A stretch of DNA of 64,000 nt from SM1-50 sp964467345 (GCA_964467345.1 CAYXPY010000001.1:124001-188000), one strand, 5' to 3'; counted from the first letter of the stretch, positions 16,634 through 25,737 are shown. Made by a program: numbers and translations. The notes: generated by a model from the letters alone, not told the origin.

Positions 16634-17466
16634 TATGCATCCCGAATCGCGTCAGCAATCTGCAGGGCTTGTTTACATTCTTTGACATCATGAACACGAA
16701 CAAGGTTTGCCCCGTTCAGAGCTGCGATAGCTACTGCTGCAATGGTCCCCCAGAGACGTTCTGTGACCGGCTGTCCTGTGATTTCTCCGATGAATGCTTT
16801 CCTTGAGGGACCGACCAGAATCGGGCAGCCAAGGTTCTGAAACGTGTCTAAGTGCCGAAGGATCTGAAGATTATGAGGGACTGTTTTTCCAAAGCCAATC
16901 CCAGGGTCTATGATAATCTGCTGTATCTGTTCATTATGGGCGGTGGTGATCTGTTTATGAAAAAACAAAGAAATCTCTGAAAGAACATCGTTGTAGAACG
17001 GGTTCTTCTGCATAGTTTTTGGTGAACCTTTCATATGCATAAGAACAACAGGGACGTTATACTTGGCTATGGTTCTCCTCATTTCTGGATTTGTCAACCC
17101 GGTGATATCGTTTATGAGATGAGCACCTGCATTCAGACAAGCCTCCGCAACCTGAGGCTTGTGGGTATCAACCGAGAGGGGAACAGACACCTCATCTAAG
17201 AGTTTCGTTATCACAGGCAATATCCTGTGTATCTCTTCTTTTTCAGAGATTGGTAGAGACCCGGGTCGCGTGCTTTCTCCACCGACATCAATGATATCCG
17301 CCCCCTCAGAAGCCATTTTTTTCCCTTGCTGCACGGCAGTATCGACATCCGTGAACACTCCTCCATCAGAAAACGAGTCTGGGGTGACGTTAAGAATGCC
17401 CATGATAAGGGTTTTGTCAAATCTTAAAGAATACTCTCTACAGATGATCGGTGGTAGTGTCACCAT
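16633..17466 (-). CDS. folP: dihydropteroate synthase
   Basis: The predicted protein has 277 residues, full length. Signatures are MGILNVTPDSFSDGG (residues ~20-34), GADIIDVGGESTRPG (about 56-70), SVDTHKP, NDITG, the IDPGIGFGK loop and VGPSRKAFIG, ending in RVHDV. It joins p-aminobenzoate to hydroxymethyl-dihydropterin diphosphate. A true folP argues that this archaeon makes folate, since methanopterin synthesis uses a different enzyme at this step. It is the first gene of the folP-folK-PTPS-ubiA operon. Confidence 0.95.
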   Translation of the reverse strand: MVTLPPIICREYSLRFDKTLIMGILNVTPDSFSDGGVFTDVDTAVQQGKKMASEGADIIDVGGESTRPGSLPISEKEEIHRILPVITKLLDEVSVPLSVDTHKPQVAEACLNAGAHLINDITGLTNPEMRRTIAKYNVPVVLMHMKGSPKTMQKNPFYNDVLSEISLFFHKQITTAHNEQIQQIIIDPGIGFGKTVPHNLQILRHLDTFQNLGCPILVGPSRKAFIGEITGQPVTERLWGTIAAVAIAALNGANLVRVHDVKECKQALQIADAIRDA

Positions 17467-17650
17467 AAGTATTCCAAAATGACGACGACCTATTAATACT
17501 CAGTGATAGAGTGGAAAAACCATGACTATTTTGTAAGGAAATCAAACGGTGACTAATAACTGAAATGGTGACCTAGGAAGAGGATTAATCAAGGAGCTGA
17601 ATTATTATTTAGAATTATTATATAATTTGATAACAATTGTACAACAAGAC

Positions 17651-17658
17651 TTTATAAG
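17651..17658 (+). promoter_or_regulatory. TATA-box promoter, leaderless start at 17682
   Basis: TTTATAAG lies 24-31 bases upstream of the ATG at 17682, the spacing expected if transcription begins at or just before that ATG. The region 17467-17650 is AT-rich with no other supported feature. Confidence 0.5.
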
Positions 17659-17681
17659 GAGCAAATCAACCCCTTTACTGC

Positions 17682-17828
17682 ATGATAGTAATCGGACTTT
17701 TATCCACGGAAGAAGAAGCACAGGAAATCCAATTTATTGCAAAGATATGTACCGTCGAGAACCGTATTCGCTATCTTGTGCATGTTGATCGGATAAAACG
17801 GCTTGCCGACGAGCAACACAGCCTATAA
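17682..17828 (+). CDS. small ORF of 48 residues, unknown
   Basis: A 48-codon frame (MIVIGLLSTEEEAQEIQFIA at the start, ending DEQHSL). It begins just where the TATA box at 17651-17658 would place a leaderless transcript and ends 30 bases before the DtdA gene, on the same strand. The peptide is charged and probably helical, with one Cys. I do not recognise it. It could be a real small protein co-transcribed with dtdA, or a leader ORF. Confidence 0.45.
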   Translation: MIVIGLLSTEEEAQEIQFIAKICTVENRIRYLVHVDRIKRLADEQHSL

Positions 17829-17858
17829 CGTAAATTACAAAAACATCCTTTTTGTTGT

Positions 17859-18743
17859 ATGGATTCGATGACCGTACTGATTATTTCTTCAACAGAGGAT
17901 CCTGCAAGTATAAATATGAAACAAGGGCTTTTAGAACAAACAACATGGGAGGAACAGGGAACCTTCTACAACTTCCCTGTCCTAAGACATTGTTTCATGA
18001 AGAATCTTATGTTAGTCACAATCCCGGATAAAAAAATACGGCATGAAAACATCGATCTTGAGATTGAAGAACAATTACATCTCACCCCCAAGATAGCTAT
18101 TTTTCTGTCAAGACATCGCAGTAAAATGGGGGAACCAACTCTTACGGTTCATCCTATTGGTAATTACGGGGATGCAGAGTTTGGGGGGAAACCAAAAACC
18201 TTAGTACGTGCGGCCCCAAGGATGATGACGCATCTTCTCCGGCTTATTAAAAAAAACCTCATGACAACGAGTCTTGAGTATCAAGTCTGTTACGAGGTGA
18301 CTCACCATGGACCGTTTTTAAGGATCCCAACACTGTTTGTTGAGGTGGGAAGCACGGAGGAACACTGGCAGAAAAAGGAGCCTGCATCGGTAATCGCAAC
18401 GTCCCTGCTGGAATTGTTTTCAAAATATCACTATGAAGAAGACTATCCAAAGGACATCCCTGTGTTGATTGGGATTGGCGGGGGGCATTATGCACCTCGA
18501 TTTACCGATGTCGCGTTTCAGAAAAACATTGCTTTTGGTCATATGATACCATCGTATCATATTGACGTGGGAAACATCGATTGGACGATGATCCAAGCAG
18601 CGATACAAGCCACACCTGATACGTCTGGGGTCTATCTTCATAAGAAATCATTGAAAAAATCACAGGTCACCAGTTTTAGACAGATGATAAGCGATCATGG
18701 CATCCCCGTCGTCTCTAGTGACGAGTTACCTGCCTTGATGTAG
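17859..18743 (+). CDS. dtdA: D-aminoacyl-tRNA deacylase, archaeal type
   Basis: The predicted protein has 294 residues, matching the DtdA/GEK1 family length. Hallmarks are SSTEDPASINM at the N-terminus, YEVTHHGPFLRIPTLFVEVG (about residues 148-167) and LIGIGGGHYAPRFTDVA (about 204-220). It is a metal-dependent enzyme that hydrolyses D-amino acids from tRNA. ATG 17868 (MTVLIISS) fits the family start slightly better than ATG 17859. The 3' end overlaps the convergent alkyltransferase-EndoV gene by 18 bases. Confidence 0.93.
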   Translation: MDSMTVLIISSTEDPASINMKQGLLEQTTWEEQGTFYNFPVLRHCFMKNLMLVTIPDKKIRHENIDLEIEEQLHLTPKIAIFLSRHRSKMGEPTLTVHPIGNYGDAEFGGKPKTLVRAAPRMMTHLLRLIKKNLMTTSLEYQVCYEVTHHGPFLRIPTLFVEVGSTEEHWQKKEPASVIATSLLELFSKYHYEEDYPKDIPVLIGIGGGHYAPRFTDVAFQKNIAFGHMIPSYHIDVGNIDWTMIQAAIQATPDTSGVYLHKKSLKKSQVTSFRQMISDHGIPVVSSDELPALM

Positions 18744-19658
18744 GTGTTGGTTTGCGAGTTGATGGGCACGGCGCAATGGCTCTGGGTTTTTCGTTTGACA
18801 GAAGTGTTTGACGACATCTACACTTGTTTTGAGAGACACACGATGTCCTGGTGAAACATAAATGGGTCGAACGTCTTTTCGTAAGGAAAACGCATATCCC
18901 CTGCTTTCAGAATCGATGATCACCTGAGAATCTCGTATGGTGCCATAGAGAAGGGTTTTTGCCACACCAATCGTCGGTATGTCCAGAGTAATTCCTGCAT
19001 GAGATGCAAAGCCACACCGTGCAGGATGGATGATGCCGTTTCCATCAAGTAATACCAGAGAGGGTTTTAATCGGAGCTTACTAACCAGTGTGTGGACAAG
19101 CGGAAGTTCCCTATATGAAAAATACGTTGAAATGAATGGAAAATCCGTCCGTTCGAATACCACGGATTCTTCGAGAACATTCATGTGTGTATAGTCAAGA
19201 ACAACACAGGCTCCACAGGCTTCATCAAACTCATTATCAGGATAGGCGACGTCAATACCAGCGACGGTTTTGATATCAGTAAAATCATCAGTCAGTGAGA
19301 TTTTTTTACTGAGCTGGATTTGTTCCTCACGGAGCTTTTTCAAAGGATACGTTGTGTTAAAATCATCAAAGAATACGTTGTCAAAATCAACAATCCTGCC
19401 GTTTTCAACGGAAATTGAGTCCTGGTGTAATCTCCGTATTTTATCCTGTATACCTAAGCCAAACCCACCGAGTCGTCCATCGGAATAGACGATTTTAAAG
19501 CAGGGCATGTCATCAGCATTTGGATTCTGGTTCATCATACGGCCTACAGCTCTCGCTGCGATTTTATCACCTAATGCAACCGCGACCGCCCCATAGGTGG
19601 AGACCTTTCCAGGGGGGATTTGCCGTACCAAATCGTAGGTGTACTCAAAAAGATTCAT
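18726..19658 (-). CDS. alkylguanine-DNA alkyltransferase-like domain fused to endonuclease V
   Basis: The predicted protein has 310 residues. Residues ~1-90 are the DNA-binding/active-site half of O6-alkylguanine transferases (VRQIPPGKVSTYGAVA, RAVGRMMNQNP). The active site reads PCFKI where canonical enzymes have PCHRV, so the acceptor Cys is kept but the neighbouring His and Arg are changed. Residues ~110-310 are endonuclease V: catalytic Asp in GIDVAYP, Glu in SYRELP, Asp in LLDGNG, then HPARCGFASHAG and PTIGVAKTLL. EndoV cuts 3' of deaminated bases. Such fusions are known in Ferroplasma and Thermoplasma. The N-terminal wedge domain of some MGMTs is absent. Confidence 0.9.
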   Translation of the reverse strand: MNLFEYTYDLVRQIPPGKVSTYGAVAVALGDKIAARAVGRMMNQNPNADDMPCFKIVYSDGRLGGFGLGIQDKIRRLHQDSISVENGRIVDFDNVFFDDFNTTYPLKKLREEQIQLSKKISLTDDFTDIKTVAGIDVAYPDNEFDEACGACVVLDYTHMNVLEESVVFERTDFPFISTYFSYRELPLVHTLVSKLRLKPSLVLLDGNGIIHPARCGFASHAGITLDIPTIGVAKTLLYGTIRDSQVIIDSESRGYAFSLRKDVRPIYVSPGHRVSLKTSVDVVKHFCQTKNPEPLRRAHQLANQHLHQGR

Positions 19659-19735
19659 ATAGAAACATCAATTATGCGGTGTATATATTTTCCCCTGTAT
19701 ACTCCTGAAGATAAATCTGGAGAATTTGAACTCGT

Positions 19736-20536
19736 ATGAACAGCATTAAATTTCTTGGGACCGCGGGAGCACGGTTTGTTGTCATGAAGCAGCTTCGGGC
19801 GTCGGGAGGAATCTGGTTGACCCTGGGGGGGACACAGGTCCTTGTTGACCCTGGCCCGGGTTCACTGCTTCATTGTCTCACAAGTAGACCAAAACTAAAC
19901 CCCCAGGACTTGCAGGGAATTATCCTTACCCATCGTCATCTGGATCATTCCAATGATGTCAATATAATGATTGAGGCGATGACCAATGGTGGATTTAATA
20001 AAAAGGGGGTCGTGTTTGCCCCAAGAGACGCTCTTGAAGATGACCCAGTGGTCTTACAGTACGTGCGTCAACAGCTTCAATCAATTGAGGTTCTGAAAGA
20101 AAAAGGCCGCTATGAGATAGGGAACATCGTTTTTGAAACACCGATACCTCTGAAACATGGGGTTGAAACCTATGGCATTAATTTCAAAACGAAGGGGAAT
20201 ACGATTTCCTTGATTACCGATACCGATTATTTTCCTGGTCTTGCATCGTATTTTACGGGGGAGATACTTATCATAAATGTTGTGTTGATGGATGATAAAA
20301 ACGCCATTGAGCATCTATGTTTACAAGAAGCTGAACAAATCATTAAGGAAAACAAACCACGACTAGCGATTCTGACTCACTTTGGTATGGGGCTGGTCAA
20401 AGCCAAACCATGGGAAATTGCTGAGAAGATGACGAAAAAACTGGGAATTGAGGTCATTGCAGCCCGAGATGGTATGACAATCGATATAGAATCGTATACA
20501 AATAGTTATAATTCTCAACATCGATATCAAAAATGA
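19736..20536 (+). CDS. metallo-beta-lactamase fold hydrolase
   Basis: The predicted protein has 266 residues. The metal-binding motif is ILTHRHLDHSND (HxHxDH, about residues 64-75), followed by LKHGVETYGI, an Asp in ITDTDYFPG and a final His in LTHFGMG. The pattern resembles RNase Z-like or PhnP-like phosphodiesterases. The precise substrate is unknown. The stop codon overlaps the start of the next gene (ATGA), so the hydrolase and the PflX-like protein are probably made together. Confidence 0.85.
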   Translation: MNSIKFLGTAGARFVVMKQLRASGGIWLTLGGTQVLVDPGPGSLLHCLTSRPKLNPQDLQGIILTHRHLDHSNDVNIMIEAMTNGGFNKKGVVFAPRDALEDDPVVLQYVRQQLQSIEVLKEKGRYEIGNIVFETPIPLKHGVETYGINFKTKGNTISLITDTDYFPGLASYFTGEILIINVVLMDDKNAIEHLCLQEAEQIIKENKPRLAILTHFGMGLVKAKPWEIAEKMTKKLGIEVIAARDGMTIDIESYTNSYNSQHRYQK

Positions 20537-21525
20537 TGACGATACGGGCACTTCTCCCAAAATACCACGCCATTCTCGAAGAAAATGGGCTTGCTCGCTA
20601 TCTTGATTGTAAACAGGTTCCTGTGTCATTTCAGAAATCCCAATCGACCGAGGACCTATGGTGTATCCATAGGAAAGCCCTTGATTCGTTAAATGTGCAA
20701 AATACGGCACCGGAACTATCGCTTCTTGACCTTAAAATCGAGCTTGCGGAGCGTCTCTTCCAGGCATGTTGTTTCTGTGAACGCAGATGCAAGGTTGATA
20801 GAAGAACAACCACAGGTATCTGTGGTGTGCAAGAATCCCATATCGCTCTTGAGTTCCTGCATTATGGCGAGGAACCGGTGCTTGTCCCTTCACATACAGT
20901 CTTTTTTTCAGGTTGTACTTTTCATTGTGTGTTTTGCCAGAATTGGGATATCAGTCAGGTTCCTTGTGGAACGATCATCCCACCAAAGCAGCTCGCATCA
21001 ACGATACAAGAAAGGAAAAAACAGGGTGCTCGGAATGTGAACTGGGTGGGCGGGGACCCGACGTGTCATCTTCTATATATTCTGAAGGTTCTGAAGCTGT
21101 TGGACAGTAATATCGCGCAGGTGTGGAACTCAAATATGTACTGCTCTGAAGAGACCATGACATTGTTAGATGGAGTGATTGACATCTACCTTACAGATTT
21201 CAAATATGGCAATGATTCCTGTGCGAAGAGGCTTTCTGATACCGATGGATATCTGTCTGTTGTGAAAAGGAATCATATGTTAGCCTACAAGCAGGGTGAA
21301 GTCATCATCCGGCATCTGGTTCTCCCGAATCATGTTGATTGTTGTTCAAAACCAATCATTCAATTCATCGCAAAACAGCTACCTGATGCGGTCGTAAATA
21401 TCATGGATCAGTATAGACCTGAATATATGGCCTATGAATACAAAGAGATATCCAGACCAACATCACCAGGGGAAGTCGCACAGGTGAGAAAATACGCAGA
21501 GAAGCTAGGAATTCACCAGCTATAG
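20533..21525 (+). CDS. PflX-like radical SAM protein
   Basis: The predicted protein has 330 residues. An N-terminal Cys group (CCFCERRCKVDR, then GICGV) precedes the radical-SAM motif SGCTFHCVFCQNWDIS (CxxxCxxC; about residues 122-137) and GGDPTCHLLYIL. This matches the PflX/COG1313 group, whose members resemble pyruvate-formate-lyase activases and mostly lack a known target. It is coupled to the upstream hydrolase by a 4-base overlap. No glycyl-radical enzyme is visible nearby, so an activase role is not supported here. Confidence 0.88.
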   Translation: MMTIRALLPKYHAILEENGLARYLDCKQVPVSFQKSQSTEDLWCIHRKALDSLNVQNTAPELSLLDLKIELAERLFQACCFCERRCKVDRRTTTGICGVQESHIALEFLHYGEEPVLVPSHTVFFSGCTFHCVFCQNWDISQVPCGTIIPPKQLASTIQERKKQGARNVNWVGGDPTCHLLYILKVLKLLDSNIAQVWNSNMYCSEETMTLLDGVIDIYLTDFKYGNDSCAKRLSDTDGYLSVVKRNHMLAYKQGEVIIRHLVLPNHVDCCSKPIIQFIAKQLPDAVVNIMDQYRPEYMAYEYKEISRPTSPGEVAQVRKYAEKLGIHQL

Positions 21526-21530
21526 AATTG

Positions 21531-22403
21531 TTATACCTCGAGGTCTTTTTCTAGTACAATTGTTGCTTTTCCCCCGACTTTGACTTCGTCGTCTCGAATC
21601 TCTACAAAGACACGCCCGGGTCTGCCGATACTGTCACCTTGTTCACAAATGACTTTGTTCTTTTTGATTAGGTGATTCTTCGCAAGATAACTGCAGACAG
21701 CGCCATTTGCAGTACCGGTGACAGGATCCTCCTGTATTCCGTAGAGGGGGGCGAAGTTCCTGGCGTGATACACGGATTGTGGGTCGATGGTCTCAAAACT
21801 AAACACATGGAAGCTTCCCACTTGTATCTTCCGACAGACGTCAGCTACTTTGCGATAGTCAGGTTTCATATTTCTCAGAAGGTCAAGTGATTTGATACAG
21901 ACGGGTAAGGTGAACAGACCGGTAGAGACACTTTGTTTTGGTAGTGTATCATCGATATCACGGACGTCAATCTGGAGAGAATCGGCAATTAAAGATATAT
22001 CAAAATATATATTTTTATATATCGGTCTTGCCTGAGTCATCATCACCCTGTCAACCAGCCCATCACCAGAACGAAAAACAGAGACAGACAAGATACCTGC
22101 TTTTGTCTCCTGAGTAAAGACCGCGGTTTTCTTCGACAATCTCCCCCGAGAAGCCAGAGTAAAAAACGTAGCAATCGTCGCATGCCCACAGAGGTCAACT
22201 TCGACGCTTGGTGAAAAGAACCTCACTTTACAATCTGCAACGTTGCTTGGAAAAACAAAAGCGGTTTCAGAGACAGACAGTTTTTTTGTTACCTGCTTCA
22301 TCTGTTCATCTGATAACATTGGTGAATCAACCACGACCCCTGCAGGGTTCCCCCCTTGTGATGATTCTGAGAAAGCGTTGACTTTACAGACCGTAACGTT
22401 CAT
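21531..22403 (-). CDS. PhzF-family isomerase-like protein
   Basis: The predicted protein has 290 residues with the PhzF double-barrel pattern. Features are KVNAFSESSQGGNPAGVV at the start, the conserved Glu in SVSETAFVFPS, FSPSVEVDLCGHATIATF, and the second-half signature EDPVTGTANGAVCSYL. The family includes isomerases and epimerases of small acids. The substrate is unknown. It follows lplA by six bases on the same strand and is probably the last gene of the lipoyl operon. Confidence 0.9.
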   Translation of the reverse strand: MNVTVCKVNAFSESSQGGNPAGVVVDSPMLSDEQMKQVTKKLSVSETAFVFPSNVADCKVRFFSPSVEVDLCGHATIATFFTLASRGRLSKKTAVFTQETKAGILSVSVFRSGDGLVDRVMMTQARPIYKNIYFDISLIADSLQIDVRDIDDTLPKQSVSTGLFTLPVCIKSLDLLRNMKPDYRKVADVCRKIQVGSFHVFSFETIDPQSVYHARNFAPLYGIQEDPVTGTANGAVCSYLAKNHLIKKNKVICEQGDSIGRPGRVFVEIRDDEVKVGGKATIVLEKDLEV

Positions 22404-22409
22404 AACAAA

Positions 22410-23174
22410 TCATCGTTTAAAGTTCCATTCCTCGGTTAAAAAACATTCTTTTTCAAATTTTTTTGCTAAAGAACGCTCTTCGTCACATAGAGTTCCTTCA
22501 TTCAAGTCCACATGGAACTCCTCTTCAAACCCCTTTTTCATCGCAGAGGAGACTTCCTCAAAACCGACATCCCTTCCAACCACATGTCGTATGGATGTGA
22601 CCCTCTGTTTCACATCAGCAATAAGCTTATCCTTCATCTTCTCATTTGGCACTTTTAACAATGAAAACATTTTTTCAACATCAACATCCATCAGGATAGT
22701 ACCATGTTGGAGCACTGTTCCAGCTTTTCTAGTCTGAGCGTTCCCTGAAATCTTACGCCCACCAGCAACAATATCATTGATAGGAGCATAGACACTCTCA
22801 ATTCCCAGATACTCTAATCCTTTGATTATCGCTCCGCAAATCCGTCCATAGCTTTTCAGGATGCTTTTAGGAATTTCTGGATGAGATTCAGGAACCACGA
22901 TGCTGTACGTAACTTCTTTTTCATGAAAAACAGCACCCCCACCAGTGATCCGACGCACATAATTAACACCAAGCTTCACACAGGTGTCGATATCGACTTC
23001 ATCAGTCAAACTCTGGAAATAACCGATGGAGATCGCAGGAGGAACCCACCCGTAAAAACGCACCGTAGGAGGCACGATTCCTTTGCTATTCGCAACCAAT
23101 ACAGCTTTGTCAATCGCCATATTCGAAGAAGCAGTGTCATAGCCTGTCTGCAGCAGTCTCCATTGTTCTCTCAT
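22410..23174 (-). CDS. lplA: lipoate-protein ligase, catalytic (N-terminal) subunit
   Basis: The predicted protein has 254 residues, the catalytic LplA domain without the C-terminal accessory domain. Motifs are RRITGGGAVFHEKEVTYS (about residues 74-91), NDIVAGGRKISGNAQTR (with the lysine that contacts lipoyl-AMP) and VLQHGTILMDVD. It activates lipoate with ATP and transfers it to lipoyl domains or GcvH. The missing accessory domain is supplied by the neighbouring gene, which overlaps its start by four bases, the split arrangement known from Thermoplasma. Confidence 0.92.
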   Translation of the reverse strand: MREQWRLLQTGYDTASSNMAIDKAVLVANSKGIVPPTVRFYGWVPPAISIGYFQSLTDEVDIDTCVKLGVNYVRRITGGGAVFHEKEVTYSIVVPESHPEIPKSILKSYGRICGAIIKGLEYLGIESVYAPINDIVAGGRKISGNAQTRKAGTVLQHGTILMDVDVEKMFSLLKVPNEKMKDKLIADVKQRVTSIRHVVGRDVGFEEVSSAMKKGFEEEFHVDLNEGTLCDEERSLAKKFEKECFLTEEWNFKR

Positions 23175-23503
23175 ACTTTACACATCAAAATTCCCTTTGT
23201 TAAACCCTCTGCGTTCAAACCGATACATTCAATATGATGCTTATGAATAATAGAAGAAATCTTCTTCAGTACGCTTTCTTGGTTGAGCGCTGTATTTCTT
23301 AGGTTTTTTTCGATAAGCTCGATTGTCTCTTCAGGATAGACAAAAAAATCACCGGTAATTCGAATATGTCGAATCACATTGCGTGTCTCATCGTACTCCA
23401 GAGAGATCTTCAGCAATTTACCGTTTGGAACCTTATACGTCGATTGAGATTGCATAGGATACTGATGTATCGCATCTGATTTTTTATACCCATCCGTCCC
23501 CAA
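23171..23503 (-). CDS. lplB: lipoate-protein ligase accessory subunit (LplB)
   Basis: The predicted protein has 110 residues. KVPNGKLLKISLEYDE and IRITGDFFVYPEETIELIE are characteristic of the LplA C-terminal domain, which in Thermoplasma acidophilum is a separate protein needed for lipoate activation. It is encoded between lipA (five-base gap) and lplA (four-base overlap). ATG codons at 23503 and a later in-frame Met near SQSTYKV are both possible; the family match begins at about residue 22, so the first ~20 residues are uncertain. Confidence 0.88.
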   Translation of the reverse strand: MGTDGYKKSDAIHQYPMQSQSTYKVPNGKLLKISLEYDETRNVIRHIRITGDFFVYPEETIELIEKNLRNTALNQESVLKKISSIIHKHHIECIGLNAEGLTKGILMCKV

Positions 23504-23508
23504 TAGAA

Positions 23509-24357
23509 TCAGAACAACGCATCCTGTGCATGATACGAGCTTCTGACAAGTGGTCCGGATTCAACATGGCAAAACCCTAGCTTTAAGGCAGCAGTCTTCA
23601 TCTCGACAAACTCTTCAGGTGTGTAATATTTTTTTACCTCTGCATGGCTCCGTGTCGGTTGCAGATACTGTCCGATAGTCAAAAAATCAACCTGCGCAGC
23701 GATCAAATCCTGCATGGTTGTGTAAATCTGCTCGGTTGTTTCCCCAAGTCCAACCATGAAACCGGATTTCGTTGGAATGCTGCTATCCTTGGCTTTTATC
23801 ATCTGTAACACGTTCAAGCTCCGGTGATAACTACCCTGTGGTCGAATCACTGGGAACAATTCTTCGACGACTTCTATGTTATGATTGATGACATCAGGAG
23901 CTGCATCTATGATTTTTTGCAGAGCAGACATCTCAGCTTTAAAATCAGGAATCAACACCTCGATTATACACTCTCCATTCAACCGCCGAATCTCTTGAAT
24001 GGTCTCATAAAAAACACGTGCCCCCCCATCGCTCAGATCATCCCGTGTCACCGATGTCACCACCACATATTTCAGACCCAGGGCATGAACACTTTCAGCG
24101 ACATCATGAGGTTCAGAGGGGTTAAGTGAGGTTGGCACTCCATGAGTGACATTACAGTAGCGACAGTTCCTCGTACAAATGTTCCCAAGGATCAAAAAAA
24201 CAGCGGTCCCTGCACCAAAGCATTCTGCTATATTGGGACATTTTGCTTCTTCGCAGATCGTATGGAGTTTGACAGAGCGAAGCAGTGACTTTACTTTTGA
24301 ATAATTTTCGCCTCCACCGATTCGTACTTTCAACCAATCAGGATGACGTCTCATCAT
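23509..24357 (-). CDS. lipA: lipoyl synthase
   Basis: The predicted protein has 282 residues. It has the auxiliary-cluster cysteines CEEAKCPNIAEC (about residues 34-45), the radical-SAM motif CTRNCRYC (61-68) and GLGETTEQI further on. The C-terminus has the conserved RSSYHAQ serine motif (ligand of the auxiliary cluster). It inserts two sulfurs into octanoyl groups on lipoyl domains. The first gene of a lipA-lplB-lplA-phzF operon, it indicates that both new lipoyl synthesis on protein and lipoate scavenging are encoded together. Confidence 0.95.
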   Translation of the reverse strand: MMRRHPDWLKVRIGGGENYSKVKSLLRSVKLHTICEEAKCPNIAECFGAGTAVFLILGNICTRNCRYCNVTHGVPTSLNPSEPHDVAESVHALGLKYVVVTSVTRDDLSDGGARVFYETIQEIRRLNGECIIEVLIPDFKAEMSALQKIIDAAPDVINHNIEVVEELFPVIRPQGSYHRSLNVLQMIKAKDSSIPTKSGFMVGLGETTEQIYTTMQDLIAAQVDFLTIGQYLQPTRSHAEVKKYYTPEEFVEMKTAALKLGFCHVESGPLVRSSYHAQDALF

Positions 24358-24416
24358 CCCTAGAAAAACACGATGGTATTTATAATTCTACCTCGCAGCA
24401 TCATACAGACTATACG

Positions 24417-25691
24417 CTAGACACCCATGGTAACCCGTAAGAGATCCCGCAGACCAGGTGAGACACCAAGGATGAAAATACCGATTTTCAGCAGGTTGAC
24501 CAACCGTGAATATCTGTCCAATTCCTCCTTATAGACGACGTCGAAGATGTAAATCACCAGGATGATTAATAAAAATTTTACGATAGGGAAAAGCGGTGGC
24601 CAGAGTTCCATGAGGCTATTAGACGCAGGGTGTTTTTCTACATATGAAGGCAAACCCATATGGAGTGGGTCATAGATGCTGATATAGCTGGTCAAACCAT
24701 CAACCAGATGCCCGGCAAGCATCGAGAGGTTCAACGGGTTCATATACACCGCGAGTTGTTCGTGTTTCCGGAACACCCACGCGATAAGAAACACAACTCC
24801 CAGAATGAGGCTGATACTCCCAATGATGAGTAATAAGACATTAGTATAGACCCCATAGGAACTGCTCCAGGGATCACCCATGATCCATCGACCGATAAGG
24901 AAAAAACAGGGGAGGACGACAAACAACCCTCCTGAAAATACAACCGTATTGACTGTAATGACCTGTTTTCTGATAAAACGGACGAGGAGGGGAAGAAATG
25001 CGACCAGGGAAAGAACAAAGATGAACCAGGGCTCAATAACGGAAGCACCATATGCAACTCCAAATATCCATAGCAGTGTATAGATGCCATCAAATGCGAG
25101 AAAAACAAAGAAAAGAATAAGAAAAGCCTTTTTTTGAGAATAAGCCTTTTTTTGCAGATAGTACCCTAAGAAAAGAAAGATCAATACATAAAAGGTCGTC
25201 TGAAAATAAATCAATGGTGAAATAAACCAGTAGACGAATGGTTCTGTATAATAGTTTGTATCCTCCAGAACCCGTGTCAAAGGTCCGAACAGGATATAGG
25301 GGAGTAATGCAAGACAGAAATACCAATCTATCCTGATTTCAAGCTTCTTTAGCAGTTTATATAATCCGTAGAGGGCAAAAACAAGAATAATCCCATACGT
25401 GATCTCTGAGAGAATGGTGTACCCTTCTTCTGCAACGACACCGTTATGAGAGACCGATTGCCCAGACGCATCCGCAACGACCGGCCCCCAGTAATATTTC
25501 CAGATCCATTGGTCATAAATCAGTTCTGGCCAAAGGAGATAGCCTATGACAATCACCGCAAGAATTCCAAGCAGACAACAGAGGAAAAGCAGGAGTTTCT
25601 GGCGTACTGTTAAGGTTGGTAGCTTCATTTGCCAAAGGTTAAGAGAACGTCGATATATTAATGCTACCCTTCGTACAAGAGCAGATAACAA
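24417..25691 (-). CDS. DUF63-family polytopic membrane protein
   Basis: The predicted protein has 424 residues with about ten membrane helices. The order of features (a large first extracytoplasmic loop near residues 70-100, then LEIRIDWYFCLALLPYILFG, RVLEDTNYY and later MLAGHLVDGLTSYISI) agrees with the archaeal DUF63 family. Function is unknown; conserved acidic, His and Gly residues inside the helices hint at an intramembrane enzyme or transporter. An in-frame ATG at residue 22 (MKLPTLTVRQ) is a reasonable alternative start. The 90-base gap to lipA leaves its co-transcription uncertain. Confidence 0.8.
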   Translation of the reverse strand: MLSALVRRVALIYRRSLNLWQMKLPTLTVRQKLLLFLCCLLGILAVIVIGYLLWPELIYDQWIWKYYWGPVVADASGQSVSHNGVVAEEGYTILSEITYGIILVFALYGLYKLLKKLEIRIDWYFCLALLPYILFGPLTRVLEDTNYYTEPFVYWFISPLIYFQTTFYVLIFLFLGYYLQKKAYSQKKAFLILFFVFLAFDGIYTLLWIFGVAYGASVIEPWFIFVLSLVAFLPLLVRFIRKQVITVNTVVFSGGLFVVLPCFFLIGRWIMGDPWSSSYGVYTNVLLLIIGSISLILGVVFLIAWVFRKHEQLAVYMNPLNLSMLAGHLVDGLTSYISIYDPLHMGLPSYVEKHPASNSLMELWPPLFPIVKFLLIILVIYIFDVVYKEELDRYSRLVNLLKIGIFILGVSPGLRDLLRVTMGV

Positions 25692-25737
25692 TTTTTATAA
25701 AGGGAACCTACCATCTCAATAGTAAGGGGATTGTATC

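Noticed and set aside
20533..21525. Pyruvate-formate-lyase activase
   Set aside because: No glycyl-radical enzyme nearby; the N-terminal Cys set fits PflX/COG1313 of unknown target.
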